This document shows, one piece after another, positions 8,069 to 16,606 of a stretch of 64,000 nucleotides of DNA. Location of the stretch: positions 62,001 through 126,000 of the forward strand of contig JAEILR010000011.1 of NCBI GenBank assembly GCA_016109435.1, read 5' to 3'. Numbering within the stretch: the first letter of the stretch is position 1; each line of letters starts with the position of its first letter. The stretch is from Methanomassiliicoccus sp. GTDB lineage: Archaea; Thermoplasmatota; Thermoplasmata; Methanomassiliicoccales; Methanomassiliicoccaceae. The notes under the pieces are model-generated. The model was not told where the DNA came from. It saw nothing but the letters and a program-made list of their open reading frames with translations, and did no database searches. Made by a program: the position numbers and the translations under genes.

Positions 8069-9262
8069 TCAGACCACTACGCTCTGGTTCTCAAGGTTCA
8101 CGTTCACCTTCACGCCATCCTCGATGCGGCACCCTGCGCCGATCACCGAACCTGAGGAGATCACCACTCTGCTGCCGACCAGGGTGTCCTGGCCGATCAA
8201 CGCTCCCACGTCGGAGAGCCTGAACAGCTCCCGGTCCACCCGGGCATAGGTGCAGCCGGAGGTGGCGAGCATGCCTGCCTTGGCCTTCACCCCGTCGTCC
8301 AACACCGAATGGGAGACATGGGAGTGGGAGCCGATGCGCACGCTGCTCATGATCAGGCAGTTGTCGATGTAGGTGTACGGATCGATTATCACTCCGTTCC
8401 CGATGCTGGTGGACGGCAGGATGGTCACGTTCGGACCGATGTCGCAGCCCTCCCCTATGGCCACCGGGCCCTCGATGTAGCATCCCGAGCGTATCCTGGT
8501 CCCCTTGCCGATGGACACCGCCCCCCTGAGGGTCACTCCGTTCTCCACCGTGCCGTTGATGTCCTGCCCATGCAGCTCCAGGGCCGAGGAGTTGATCCTT
8601 ACCAGGTCCCAGGGATAGACCGCGTCGATCCACTTGCCCTTGGTCTTGACCGCGGTGAAGTTCAAATGAGGGATCAGGGGGGAGAGGGTCTGGGTGATCC
8701 CCCGCTCCATGTCGAAGACCTGCTCGTTGAAGTACCTCAGGATGTCGCTCTCGAAGTAGTACACCCCGGTATTGATGATGTTGCCCACTCGGGCCTCCGG
8801 CTTCTCCACGATGTCATGGATCCGCCCTTCCTTGATCTGCACCACGCCGTACTTGGATGGCATCTCCGAATCGGTGACCACGATCGAGGACCCGTTGCGG
8901 TTCGCCATGAGGTCGGCGATGAGCCGGGCGTCGATGAGGTTGTCGCCGGCCACGGTCAGGAAGCCGTCCTCGTCCAGGCATCGGGACGCCACTGAGAGCG
9001 CGTGAGCGGTCCCCAGCTGCTTGTCCTGGGCCACATACTCGATGCGCGCCCCGAACCGCCTGCCGTCCCCGAAGTGGGACAGGATGGTGTCTTTCCGGTA
9101 CCCGACCACCATGATGATGTCCTTGATCCCGTTCCGGACCAGGGCGTCCACGATGTACTCGAGGATCGGCCGGTTGCCCACCGGTATCATTCCCTTGGGC
9201 CTAGACATGGTGAAGGGGCGCAATCTGGTCCCCTCCCCCGCAGCCAGCACTACCGCTTTCAA
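8069..9262 (-). CDS. glmU: GlmU-type sugar-1-phosphate nucleotidylyltransferase/acetyltransferase
   Basis: A 397-residue two-domain protein. Residues 1-230 are a nucleotidyltransferase (KAVVLAAGEGTRLRPFT signature, PKGMIPVGNRPI, GDNLID, EKPEARVGNIINTGVY). From about 250 on, hexapeptide repeats form a left-handed beta-helix (IGKGTRIRSGCYIEGPVAIGEG and onward) as in archaeal GlmU-type enzymes. With glmS downstream, UDP-GlcNAc synthesis is the likely role (GlcN-1-P acetylation and GlcNAc-1-P uridylylation). The only start that includes the complete nucleotide-binding motif is a TTG at 9262, preceded by an AGAGG sequence. Glucose-1-phosphate thymidylyl- or uridylyltransferase activity remains possible. 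Confidence 0.88.
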   Translation of the reverse strand: MKAVVLAAGEGTRLRPFTMSRPKGMIPVGNRPILEYIVDALVRNGIKDIIMVVGYRKDTILSHFGDGRRFGARIEYVAQDKQLGTAHALSVASRCLDEDGFLTVAGDNLIDARLIADLMANRNGSSIVVTDSEMPSKYGVVQIKEGRIHDIVEKPEARVGNIINTGVYYFESDILRYFNEQVFDMERGITQTLSPLIPHLNFTAVKTKGKWIDAVYPWDLVRINSSALELHGQDINGTVENGVTLRGAVSIGKGTRIRSGCYIEGPVAIGEGCDIGPNVTILPSTSIGNGVIIDPYTYIDNCLIMSSVRIGSHSHVSHSVLDDGVKAKAGMLATSGCTYARVDRELFRLSDVGALIGQDTLVGSRVVISSGSVIGAGCRIEDGVKVNVNLENQSVVV

Positions 9263-9439
9263 ACCTCTGCCTCCCTATGTCGATTCAGCTATTCGTTGAT
9301 AAACCTTTTTGGACGGGTGGCTGCGGACGCCACGACCGAAGCTCGATTTCGATGTTATCACAATTTATAATATGCCGCAAAGATTTAAACCGCTGTCCAG
9401 GACTTTTATTTTACCAGCGCTCTGATCGGGGGCCATGAC

Positions 9440-10918
9440 ATCGACGCACCGCCTAAGCTCAAGATACCCATAGAGGTTTACCAGTTCTTCACCAATCCTG
9501 GCGGTCATTCTCTGATCGTGAGGGGCACGGCCGGTGCGGGTAAGACCACCTTCGCGCTGCAGACCATCGAGGAGCTGTCCGCGGTGGAGAGGTCGTTCTA
9601 CCATTCCACCCGGGTATCGGACATGAGCCTGATGTCCCAGTTCAGCTGGCTGAAGGACAAGACCGACCGCTTTGAGCGCTCCGACAGCTCGGCTTCCGAT
9701 CGCCACGGTGATGAAACCGCGGTCAAGAGGACCGGCCTCAGCGACCTCAAGGGGGTCAAGAACCCACCGATGGAGATCGCCAAGGTGGGAGGTCTGGCCA
9801 TAACCATAGGCAAGGACCTGGGGGAGCTCGAGGTCCTCTACCGGGGGATCGAGAAGAACCTCCCGGAGAAGAGCCTGGTGGTCATCGATTCCATCGATGC
9901 CCTGGCCGAGAAGTACAACTTCACCTGCAGCAAGCTGCTGACCACGATCCAACGGGACATCGTGGAGGGCTACGGTTCCAACGTCCTGTTCGTCCTGGAG
10001 ACCAGCTCGGTCGACCTGGATTACCTGGGCGACGGGGTCATCAACTTCACCCGGACCGAGCACAACCGCCGGCGGCTGAGGGAGCTGGAGATCCTGAAGC
10101 TGAGGGGATGCGAGATCCAGCAGCCCAAGTACATATTCACCCTCGACGGGGGACGCATCCACACCTTCGGTTACCAGCGGGCCTCGTGGACCCGGGCGGC
10201 TCCCCTCCAGTGGCGCCCGATTGCCGATGACAACGAGCGGGTCTCCTGCGGCCTCAGGGACCTCGACCGCACCCTCAACGGCGGCCTGGAGAAGGGGTCC
10301 ATAACCCTGATCGAGCTGGGCCAGGGGATACCCACCACCATCAGCAGCGAGGTGGAGAGCGCGCTGGTCAGCAACTTCGTGTCCCTGGGACGGGGAGTGT
10401 TGTGGGTACCGCTGAGGAAAGCATCGGCGGATAGCGCCCGGACCAAGATCGTCCGCCACGTCCCGGGGGGCGAGTTCGACCGGCTGGTCCGTATACCGGA
10501 GAAGGCCGACCAGATGACGACCATCGGGGGTCCGCACGTCATGCCCATCGAAGGCGCCAACGCGTTCTCGGACTTCAAGTGGCAGAACATCGAGTTCTCC
10601 CTTAACACCTCCAAGCACCCCCTGCTCACCCTGATGGGGTTCGATACCATGCAGTCCATGTACGGCACCGATGTCAGCGACCAGCTCATGGACTTCCTGG
10701 CCCTGGTGCGCAGGAACCACGGGATCTTCGTGGCCATGACCCCCCCGTCGTCCTCGTCCACCGGCCGGATCGCCGACCTGGCGACCACCCACCTCAAGCT
10801 GGAGCGCGTGGGGGGGACCGTCCTGCTGTACGGCGAGGAACCGTTCACTGAATGTTATACCATGAACTTCGAAGAGAAGGAGGTCGGAGGAGATGTGTCC
10901 CTCACCCCCATCCTCTGA
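9440..10918 (+). CDS. KaiC/GvpD/RAD55-family ATPase with one active and one degenerate domain
   Basis: About 490 residues with two RecA-like domains. The first carries the Walker A motif GTAGAGKTT and a Walker B-like SLVVIDSID. The second begins at VSCGLRDLDRTLNGGLEKGS, a KaiC-like lead-in, but its P-loop is degenerate (GQGIPTT) and lacks the Lys. The only canonical in-frame start is a GTG at 9518, which would remove the beta strand before Walker A. The conserved-looking upstream residues (KLKIPIEVYQFFTNPGGHSLIV, coded from about 9440) show that translation starts earlier, perhaps at ATC 9440 or via a shift from ATG 9435; the start is therefore uncertain. The GGHSLIVRG region resembles GvpD. 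It probably forms a signalling or regulatory pair with the RecA-like gene that starts nine bases downstream. Confidence 0.7.
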   Translation: MDAPPKLKIPIEVYQFFTNPGGHSLIVRGTAGAGKTTFALQTIEELSAVERSFYHSTRVSDMSLMSQFSWLKDKTDRFERSDSSASDRHGDETAVKRTGLSDLKGVKNPPMEIAKVGGLAITIGKDLGELEVLYRGIEKNLPEKSLVVIDSIDALAEKYNFTCSKLLTTIQRDIVEGYGSNVLFVLETSSVDLDYLGDGVINFTRTEHNRRRLRELEILKLRGCEIQQPKYIFTLDGGRIHTFGYQRASWTRAAPLQWRPIADDNERVSCGLRDLDRTLNGGLEKGSITLIELGQGIPTTISSEVESALVSNFVSLGRGVLWVPLRKASADSARTKIVRHVPGGEFDRLVRIPEKADQMTTIGGPHVMPIEGANAFSDFKWQNIEFSLNTSKHPLLTLMGFDTMQSMYGTDVSDQLMDFLALVRRNHGIFVAMTPPSSSSTGRIADLATTHLKLERVGGTVLLYGEEPFTECYTMNFEEKEVGGDVSLTPIL

Positions 10919-10927
10919 GGTGCGTTC

Positions 10928-11608
10928 ATGATCCGGGCGACCTTCCCCGAGCACTCGGCGATGCTGATGATCGGCAGTCCGGGGATCGGCATGCTGGAGT
11001 TCGCGGTCAGCATCACCAAGGATTGGATGGAGCAGGACAACCTGGTCATCTTCGTGACCGTGGACCTCCTCCCCACCGACCTGCTGGACATCATGACCTC
11101 GTTCGGAGTGTCCAAGGAAGTGCTGGGGAAGAACATGTACATCATCGACTACCACTCCTCCCTCCTGGGCTCCCTCACCGCGTCCACCAACTGCAACGGT
11201 ACGGAGATACGTAAGGTCTCCGACCTCGAGGGGATCATGTTCAACATCTCCACCATCGCGGAGAGCACCGGGCGGCCGGTGAAGATCGTCATCCACTCAT
11301 TGTCCACCCTGTTCCTGTACAACCAGGCCAACGTGGTGCTCAAGTTCTTCCAGATATCGTCCTCACGCATCCGCAACGAGTTCGGCACCGCCTTCTTCAC
11401 CATCCACGAGGGCGTCCATGACGAGAGGACGGTGAACCACCTGATGGCCATCGCCGACGGTGTCCTGGAGCTGAAGTTCGACGAGGAGCTGAACCGCCGC
11501 ATGAGGGTCCGCAACATGAAGGGGTGCGTGACGTCCTCCCAGTGGATACCGTTCGAGATACGGCAGGCCAACAACGGCAACTCCAGGTCGTTGTTGGAAT
11601 GGCGGTAG
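10928..11608 (+). CDS. RecA/KaiC-like protein with a degenerate P-loop
   Basis: A 226-residue protein with the overall pattern of a single KaiC-like domain: an N-terminal strand-loop (AMLMIGSPGIGMLEFAVSI) in the Walker A position, then VIFVTVDLLPTDLLDIM, a Walker B-like VKIVIHSLSTLFL and a DGVLELKF strand near the end. The loop lacks the Lys-Ser/Thr of a working P-loop, so it may bind a partner rather than hydrolyse ATP. It begins nine bases after the stop of the two-domain KaiC-like gene and is probably cotranscribed with it. Exact function is unknown. Confidence 0.72.
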   Translation: MIRATFPEHSAMLMIGSPGIGMLEFAVSITKDWMEQDNLVIFVTVDLLPTDLLDIMTSFGVSKEVLGKNMYIIDYHSSLLGSLTASTNCNGTEIRKVSDLEGIMFNISTIAESTGRPVKIVIHSLSTLFLYNQANVVLKFFQISSSRIRNEFGTAFFTIHEGVHDERTVNHLMAIADGVLELKFDEELNRRMRVRNMKGCVTSSQWIPFEIRQANNGNSRSLLEWR

Positions 11609-11671
11609 ACGTCAGAGAAAAATCTAAAAGAAAGGGAGCGGGGGGTCAGCGGGTGATGGCCTGCCCGGCGA

Positions 11672-11884
11672 TCACTCGAACTCCCCGGCCGCTATGGTCC
11701 CATAGATGGACGCGTTGTAGCTCTCCCGGTTCTGCGCGGTCGCCTTAACATAGACCTCACAGTGGGATTTGGGCCTAACTACCAGCCTCTTCTTCTGGCA
11801 GTATATCAGCCCCTCATTGACCCCCGCCTCGGGCCTCTTGTCGGAGAAAAGGCAGGAGTAGCACAGATACTGGTCTTTGTTCAC
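11672..11884 (-). CDS. Small cysteine-containing protein of unknown function
   Basis: A 70-residue protein with a CYSC pair near the N-terminus and two more single cysteines (IYCQKK, SHCEVY), a spacing that could bind one metal ion. It starts at GTG 11884; a clear A/T-rich TATA element (11907-11920) lies about 29 bases before it, which fits a leaderless transcript. No family was recognised. It lies alone between the KaiC-like pair and glpC. Confidence 0.55.
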   Translation of the reverse strand: MNKDQYLCYSCLFSDKRPEAGVNEGLIYCQKKRLVVRPKSHCEVYVKATAQNRESYNASIYGTIAAGEFE

Positions 11885-11910
11885 TGCCGTTGCACAGGGG
11901 GTGTAGGTAT

Positions 11911-12954
11911 TTATTTATTCTCCCCTACTTCCAGTCTGCGGGCCAGGAACACCATCAGGTCCTCCACCGCCATTCCTCCGGCCCGCCGAAGGTTGATCAC
12001 GCAGAAGGGGCAGGGGGCCAGCAGAACGTCCGCGCCGGCGCTCCGGGCCGACCTTATCTTGCCCCGGGCCATGCGTTCGGCGACCTCCGGCCGGGAGGAA
12101 GCCACCCCTCCGCCACCTCCGCAGCAGCCGTCCTGCTCATCATACTCGGTCACGGTCACTCCGGGAACGGACCCCAGCAGGTCCCTGGCCATTTCCATCG
12201 TGTGCGGCCCCACCACCCGGGCGAGGTGACAGGGGCGGTGCAGCGCGACGGTAACCAGCGGAGCGTCGCGCAGGTACCGCCGGGCGGGTATCCCTCCCCT
12301 GGAATGAAGGTGCTCGATGACGTGCAGCGCCTCCATTCCGTAGGCGTTCCTGAGCTGGACGGTGCATCCCGGGCACGCCGTGACCGCCTTGCCCCGGAGG
12401 ATCGGGGCGTTGGCGGCCCGGACCGACGACAGGTGCCAGGACGCCCCCACCTTCTCCAAGGGGGAGCCGCAGCAGGCCCACCCCGAGGGGACATAAGGCC
12501 TCTCCCCCGCGGCCTTCAGCAGGGCGAGGGACGCGCCGACCACCTCCGGCAGGCGCCCCTCGGCGATGCACCCGGGGAAGAACATGATGTCCCCTTCTGA
12601 CGGCGCCGGCGGGGAAGGGCGGTCGGGGGCGACCGCGCGGCCGGTCCGCGATACGCTGTCCAGCATCCTTGCCTGGCCCTCCGGCCGGTCCGTCCCCCAA
12701 TCGATGGACGCCTTCATCCGGACCATGGCATCGGTCAGAGGAAGACGGGAGGGACATGCCTCCTCGCAGCGGGCGCAGGTGGTGCACAGGGCGAGGGGGG
12801 GCCTCAGTGATGCCAGGGGGACGTTGAAGCGGGGAGCCTCCACCACCAGGCGGCGGGGGCCGGGGAACTCCTCCTTCCCTTCCTGCGCTAGAACAGGGCA
12901 GGCCCTCAGGCAGGCCCCGCATTTGATGCAGCCGTCCGCCGCCCTCGCGTTCAT
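11911..12954 (-). CDS. glpC: Anaerobic glycerol-3-phosphate dehydrogenase subunit C (Fe-S, CCG domains)
   Basis: A 347-residue iron-sulfur subunit. Two 4Fe-4S motifs open the protein (CIKCGACLRACP at residue 9 and CTTCARCEEACP at about 57). Two cysteine-rich CCG domains follow (FFPGC...ACCGSPLEK and HRPCHLARVVG...DGCCGGGGG), as in GlpC and HdrD-like proteins. It is the last gene of glpA-glpB-glpC, overlapping glpB by an ATGA. In E. coli this subunit anchors GlpAB and passes electrons onward to menaquinone; here the acceptor is unknown. On its own it could be called HdrD-like, but the context supports GlpC. Confidence 0.87.
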   Translation of the reverse strand: MNARAADGCIKCGACLRACPVLAQEGKEEFPGPRRLVVEAPRFNVPLASLRPPLALCTTCARCEEACPSRLPLTDAMVRMKASIDWGTDRPEGQARMLDSVSRTGRAVAPDRPSPPAPSEGDIMFFPGCIAEGRLPEVVGASLALLKAAGERPYVPSGWACCGSPLEKVGASWHLSSVRAANAPILRGKAVTACPGCTVQLRNAYGMEALHVIEHLHSRGGIPARRYLRDAPLVTVALHRPCHLARVVGPHTMEMARDLLGSVPGVTVTEYDEQDGCCGGGGGVASSRPEVAERMARGKIRSARSAGADVLLAPCPFCVINLRRAGGMAVEDLMVFLARRLEVGENK

Positions 12955-14075
12955 AGGACCTCCCGGACCAGCTCGGCCGCCTCCAGCGCGGAGGACATCA
13001 CGTGGCCCAGGCCCCTCCCGAGAGGAAAGGACATGCCCGGACGCGCCGAGCCGGCCACGAACACGTTCCCCGCCCTCGTGCCGTCCAGCAGCACCGCCCG
13101 GTCATCGCGTTCGGCAATCCCGGTCTCCAGCGCGGCGGTAAGCTCGGGCGACGACAGGCCCCGCCCCGATGATCTGGCCATGGAGAACAGGCCGAGGGGG
13201 TCCACGACCTCGCACCCGCGGACCGCCAGGCCCCCGCCCACCAGCCCCCCGGGGGCCAGCACCACGGCCCTGAAGCTCATGCTCGCCTCCCGCATGCCCG
13301 ATGCCAGCGCCGCGGAGACCGCCTGACCGCCGTTGAACCGGAGGCTCCTCACCTCCCGCCCCGCCAGCATGCGGCAGCCTGCCCGGGCGGCGCCCTCCTC
13401 CAGGCACTCCTGGAGCCTTCGCCCGGGAGCGGAAAGAGGGGTGTTCGGCTCCCGAACCTTCCTCCCGCTAGACCGCTCCAGTTCGGAAAGGGCATGGTCG
13501 GAGAGGAGGCCGTGGAACAGGGGGGGCAGGACCACTAGGTCCTCGGGGACGTCGGACAGCAGGCCGGCGAGGGCGTCGATCGCGGCCCGGGCATCTTCCG
13601 AGAGCGTACGGCGGCCGGCGTTGACGGACGCCGGCACGCCGGGATCGGCCCACAGGGGGCGGCATGCCAGGGACGGAAGGCGATGGGATAGCGAACGGCA
13701 GGCCAGATCAGGGTCCAGGTCGGGGTTCCCCCTCAGGCCGACCACTGCCGTCCTGACCTCCGTAATGGCAAGCCAGTCATGTGCCGAGGTAAGGTCCTGA
13801 TAGGCGATCGAACCCCGGTCGGTCAGCGCGGTCGCCCTTCCCTCACCGGATGCGAACAGGCCGTGGTCCCGGCCCATCGCCCTCAGCCGATCGGCGACCT
13901 GCCGGCGGCGCTCCACCCCCTCGAGGGATATCCTCCCGCCGGATAACGCCGTGGCCGGGGTCCCCCTGCCCACCACCGTGACGTCCAGTCCCCGTCCGGC
14001 AAGCTCGGCCCCGGCCATGCAGCCGGCGGCCCCGTGGCCTATCACCAGCACGTCGCACCCCGGGGACGTGGTCAT
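12951..14075 (-). CDS. glpB: Anaerobic glycerol-3-phosphate dehydrogenase subunit B
   Basis: A 374-residue FAD-binding subunit. The dinucleotide-binding motif is CDVLVIGHGAAGCMAGAELA at residues 7-26, and the C-terminal NVFVAGSARPGMSFPLGRGLGHVMSSA stretch is typical of GlpB. The start at 14075 overlaps the glpA stop as ATGA, and its own stop overlaps glpC in the same way, so the three subunits are translationally coupled. The genes are very G+C rich, with long open frames on the opposite strand that are not genes. Confidence 0.86.
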   Translation of the reverse strand: MTTSPGCDVLVIGHGAAGCMAGAELAGRGLDVTVVGRGTPATALSGGRISLEGVERRRQVADRLRAMGRDHGLFASGEGRATALTDRGSIAYQDLTSAHDWLAITEVRTAVVGLRGNPDLDPDLACRSLSHRLPSLACRPLWADPGVPASVNAGRRTLSEDARAAIDALAGLLSDVPEDLVVLPPLFHGLLSDHALSELERSSGRKVREPNTPLSAPGRRLQECLEEGAARAGCRMLAGREVRSLRFNGGQAVSAALASGMREASMSFRAVVLAPGGLVGGGLAVRGCEVVDPLGLFSMARSSGRGLSSPELTAALETGIAERDDRAVLLDGTRAGNVFVAGSARPGMSFPLGRGLGHVMSSALEAAELVREVL

Positions 14076-15625
14076 GGCCGACCCCCGGTATGATCGATGC
14101 CGTATGACCGGAAGAGGTTGGCCTTGAACGCCTCCTGGCGGAGCTGATCGCCGACCAGCACGGGACCGATGCCCTTCCACCTCTCGGCCATGAACCCCTC
14201 CGCCGCGGCCAGGGGATCGCCCTCGTCCACCGCCGCGGCCAGCTGGAAGACGCAAAGGCCGCCCTGGCAGAACCCCATGCCCGCTCTCGTGCGGCGCATG
14301 AGGTCGGAACAGGAACGGACGTCGGGGGAGGACGAGAAGTGCTCCAGTTCGCCCCGCAGCACGCCCTCGCACGAGCATGCCTCGTCCAGGCCCAGGGGCG
14401 AGGAGCGACAGTCGGCGGATATAGCCCCGGCGAGCCCGCCGTACCTACCGGCGATGAACGCCGGGAGGTTCAGGGCCCCGTCCGGTGGCAGCATCTCTTC
14501 CACCATGGTCCGGCAGGCGCCCTTCCGCCCCAGCATGGACATCACCTCGTCGGCGGCCTTCTCGGCCATGAGGCGGTAGGTGGTGAGCTTGCCCCCGATC
14601 ACGCTGAGGAAATTGTCCACCCCTTCCTCCCGGTGGTCAACGATGCGGAAGCCCCGGGAGGCCTCCCGGCCCTTCTCGCTCCCCCCGGCCAGGGGACGCA
14701 CGCCAGCGTACGCCCGGACCATGCGCGCCGATGTGATCTCCGGCATCACCACGCGCGCTTCGGCCAGCAGCCTCCGCACCTCGCCGGCGGTCGCCCTCAC
14801 GTCGTCCAGGCCGCCGGCTCCCGAGGTGGTCCCCAGGATGGTGGCCGAGCGATGGGGCACCAGTATGTCCCCGTCCGCAGGGGGCCGCAGCCGGTTCACC
14901 AGGCCGTTGACCAGCCTCCCGTTGAACACCACCATGGTCCCCTTGTCCAGCTGCGCTTCCGTTCTCAGGCCGGCCATCTCCGAGGTCCAGCCGCTCCACG
15001 CCCCGGTGGCGTTGATCACGATCTCCGGACGGACGACCGTGCGTTCGCTCCCCCGTCCCACGACCGCCCCGGTGATCGTTCCGTCGCTCACCTCCAGGGA
15101 TGTCAGGGGGCAGTGGTTGCGCACATCCGCCCCGGCCTCGCGGGCCGACTCCACGTTACCCCATACCAGGAAGAAGGGGTCGATGGCGGCATCAGCCACC
15201 CTGACCGCGGAGCGCAGTTCCCCGGTAAGGTTCGGCTCCTCCCTCCTGACCTCCTCCGGTGATATCTCCTCGGTCCATACGCCGGCGGCGCGGCAGGAGT
15301 CGAGGAAGCGGGGAGGATAGTCCGGGTCGTCCCCAGCGACGGAGACGAAGGTGCCCCCGCAGTCATCGATGCAGAAGCGGGCGATGCGCTTCAGTATCCT
15401 GCCCTCCGACGCGCACTCCCTGGCCGCCTGGGGGTCCTTCACCGCGTAGCGGCCGCCGGAGTGGAGCATTCCGTGGTTGCCTCCCGAAGCTCCCGCGGAG
15501 AAGTCCCCGGCCTCGACCAGCAGCACTTCCGCTCCGCGCATGGCCAAGTCCCTGGTGATGCCCGCGCCGGTGGCGCCGCCGCCAATGACCAGGACCTCGG
15601 GCCGGGGGGCTTGGGAGCGCTTCAT
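14072..15625 (-). CDS. glpA: Anaerobic glycerol-3-phosphate dehydrogenase subunit A
   Basis: A 517-residue FAD oxidoreductase that oxidises sn-glycerol-3-phosphate to dihydroxyacetone phosphate. It has the FAD motif VLVIGGGATGAGITRDLA, the GlpA/GlpD signature SGGNHGMLHSGGRYA and IGGKLTTYRLMAEKAADE. A C-terminal BFD-like domain has cysteines spaced for a 2Fe-2S cluster (CSCEG ... GFCQGGLC). The ATG at 15625 is chosen because a TATA-like CTATATGG (about 15648-15655) lies 26 bases upstream; an ATG at 15652 would add nine residues and would overlap that element. First gene of glpABC. Confidence 0.9.
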   Translation of the reverse strand: MKRSQAPRPEVLVIGGGATGAGITRDLAMRGAEVLLVEAGDFSAGASGGNHGMLHSGGRYAVKDPQAARECASEGRILKRIARFCIDDCGGTFVSVAGDDPDYPPRFLDSCRAAGVWTEEISPEEVRREEPNLTGELRSAVRVADAAIDPFFLVWGNVESAREAGADVRNHCPLTSLEVSDGTITGAVVGRGSERTVVRPEIVINATGAWSGWTSEMAGLRTEAQLDKGTMVVFNGRLVNGLVNRLRPPADGDILVPHRSATILGTTSGAGGLDDVRATAGEVRRLLAEARVVMPEITSARMVRAYAGVRPLAGGSEKGREASRGFRIVDHREEGVDNFLSVIGGKLTTYRLMAEKAADEVMSMLGRKGACRTMVEEMLPPDGALNLPAFIAGRYGGLAGAISADCRSSPLGLDEACSCEGVLRGELEHFSSSPDVRSCSDLMRRTRAGMGFCQGGLCVFQLAAAVDEGDPLAAAEGFMAERWKGIGPVLVGDQLRQEAFKANLFRSYGIDHTGGRP

Positions 15626-15717
15626 CCTACACTGTGAGGAGGTAGGTGCCATATAGCATTTTCAGGCCGGGTCCCGGTGCCGGCGGCCCCGCTTCGCGGA
15701 GCGCGATGGTCGTGCGC

Positions 15718-16089
15718 TCAGGGGACCTGGGGCTTTTGAGACGCCAGCTCCAGTTCCTCCTCCCGGCGGAGGTCGGCGGTCTCCTTGGACAGCAGGAAGG
15801 TCAGGACGGTCCTGATGACCACGATGCCCCCCAGGACGATGACCTCGTTGATGTCGGGGGTCAGGATGGTCTTGACGATGTCCGAGGCGATCAGAAAGTC
15901 CAGGCCGAAGATGATCTTCCTGGCGAAATCCCCCCGGACGTGGGTGAAGGATCTGTGGCTTGACCGCTTCAGGCCCCTCAGCACCATCCCGTACAGGGCG
16001 ACGATGCCCCCGTACGCGATTATCACTACACCGGAGTAGGCGAGGAAGTTGGAGATGATGGTGACGAGGTCTTGAGCGTCCACGATCAT
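15718..16089 (-). CDS. DUF1622 membrane protein
   Basis: A 123-residue integral membrane protein with about three hydrophobic helices (around residues 8-38, 58-78 and 82-100). FARKIIFGLDFLIASDIVKTIL and the following VIRTVLTFLLSKE match the DUF1622 family. The C-terminus is charged and cytoplasmic by the positive-inside rule. The function of the family is unknown. It stands alone between glpA and the initiator tRNA gene. Confidence 0.82.
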   Translation of the reverse strand: MIVDAQDLVTIISNFLAYSGVVIIAYGGIVALYGMVLRGLKRSSHRSFTHVRGDFARKIIFGLDFLIASDIVKTILTPDINEVIVLGGIVVIRTVLTFLLSKETADLRREEELELASQKPQVP

Positions 16090-16128
16090 CGAGATGCGTT
16101 CCGGAAGATAAAATAGATGATAAGAAAG

Positions 16129-16203
16129 TAGCGGGGGGTCGATTTGAACGACCGGTCTCCGGGTTATGAGCCCGACGGGATGTCCTGGCTACCCCACCCC
16201 GCT
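16129..16203 (-). tRNA. Initiator tRNA-Met (CAU)
   Basis: On the minus strand the gene begins AGCGGGGTGGGGTAGCCAGG and ends CCCCCGCTA. The anticodon loop is CTCATAA with CAU anticodon. The acceptor stem has the A1-U72 pair and the anticodon stem has the three G-C pairs (GGG/CCC) that mark archaeal initiator tRNAs. The T-loop GTTCAAATC is normal, and no intron or encoded CCA is seen. Confidence 0.93.
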
Positions 16204-16227
16204 ATAGGACCCGCTATTGCGGGACCA

Positions 16228-16240
16228 CATATAAAGCTTT
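16228..16240 (-). promoter_or_regulatory. TATA box of the initiator tRNA gene
   Basis: The minus strand reads AAAGCTTTATATG centred about 30 bases before the tRNA 5' end, which is the archaeal TATA position. An inverted repeat (CCCGC-TATT-GCGGG, about 16211-16224) lies between it and the tRNA. Confidence 0.75.
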
Positions 16241-16247
16241 GTGATGT

Positions 16248-16266
16248 CCGAGGGGCCAGCCCTCGG
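16248..16266 (-). terminator. Hairpin after the rnhB-SCP2 operon
   Basis: A perfect 7-base inverted repeat, CCGAGGG-GCCAG-CCCTCGG, lies just after the stop of the SCP2-domain gene. It has no T run, so termination is only probable. Confidence 0.4.
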
Positions 16267-16273
16267 TCCGGCC

Positions 16274-16606
16274 TCAGAACAGGTGCCTCAACCGCAGCAT
16301 GTCATCGATGTTGCCCTTGATGCGCACCTTGCGGAGGGCGAACGCTTTCATCGGCTTGATCTCGCCGTTGATGATCCCGCTTATGGTCTCTGGGTCCGAG
16401 GTAATGGTCAGGTCCGGGTCTGAGATCTCCCCTACCACGAGCTCATCGATCTTCTGATCGTGCAGATGGAAGTTATATTTCTCACTGTCCAGATCGATCA
16501 TCACCTTCTTGTTCATCTCCCCGATCTCGGTCTTGAGCTTGGGGTCGTTCTCTACCTTGTCGTTGAACTTCCTGATGAGTTCCTGTAATTGGGGCTCTAC
16601 GCTCAT
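16274..16606 (-). CDS. SCP2 sterol-carrier-domain protein
   Basis: A 110-residue protein made of a single SCP2-type domain, with the typical run KVMIDLDSEKYNFHLHDQKI, then DPDLTITSDPETISGIINGEI and the C-terminal KAFALRKVRIKGNIDDMLRL. Such domains bind lipids or other hydrophobic ligands. The ATG overlaps the rnhB stop (ATGA), so it is the second gene of a two-gene operon. The ligand is unknown. Confidence 0.88.
   Translation of the reverse strand: MSVEPQLQELIRKFNDKVENDPKLKTEIGEMNKKVMIDLDSEKYNFHLHDQKIDELVVGEISDPDLTITSDPETISGIINGEIKPMKAFALRKVRIKGNIDDMLRLRHLF

Noticed and set aside
9365-11296. 643-codon minus-strand open frame across the KaiC-like pair
   Set aside because: The plus-strand frames have clear RecA-type motifs; this frame gives a Gly/Asp/Val/His-rich sequence without structure.
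11911-12954. HdrD (heterodisulfide reductase) instead of GlpC
   Set aside because: The CCG domains would fit either, but the ATGA coupling to glpB and glpA decides for GlpC.
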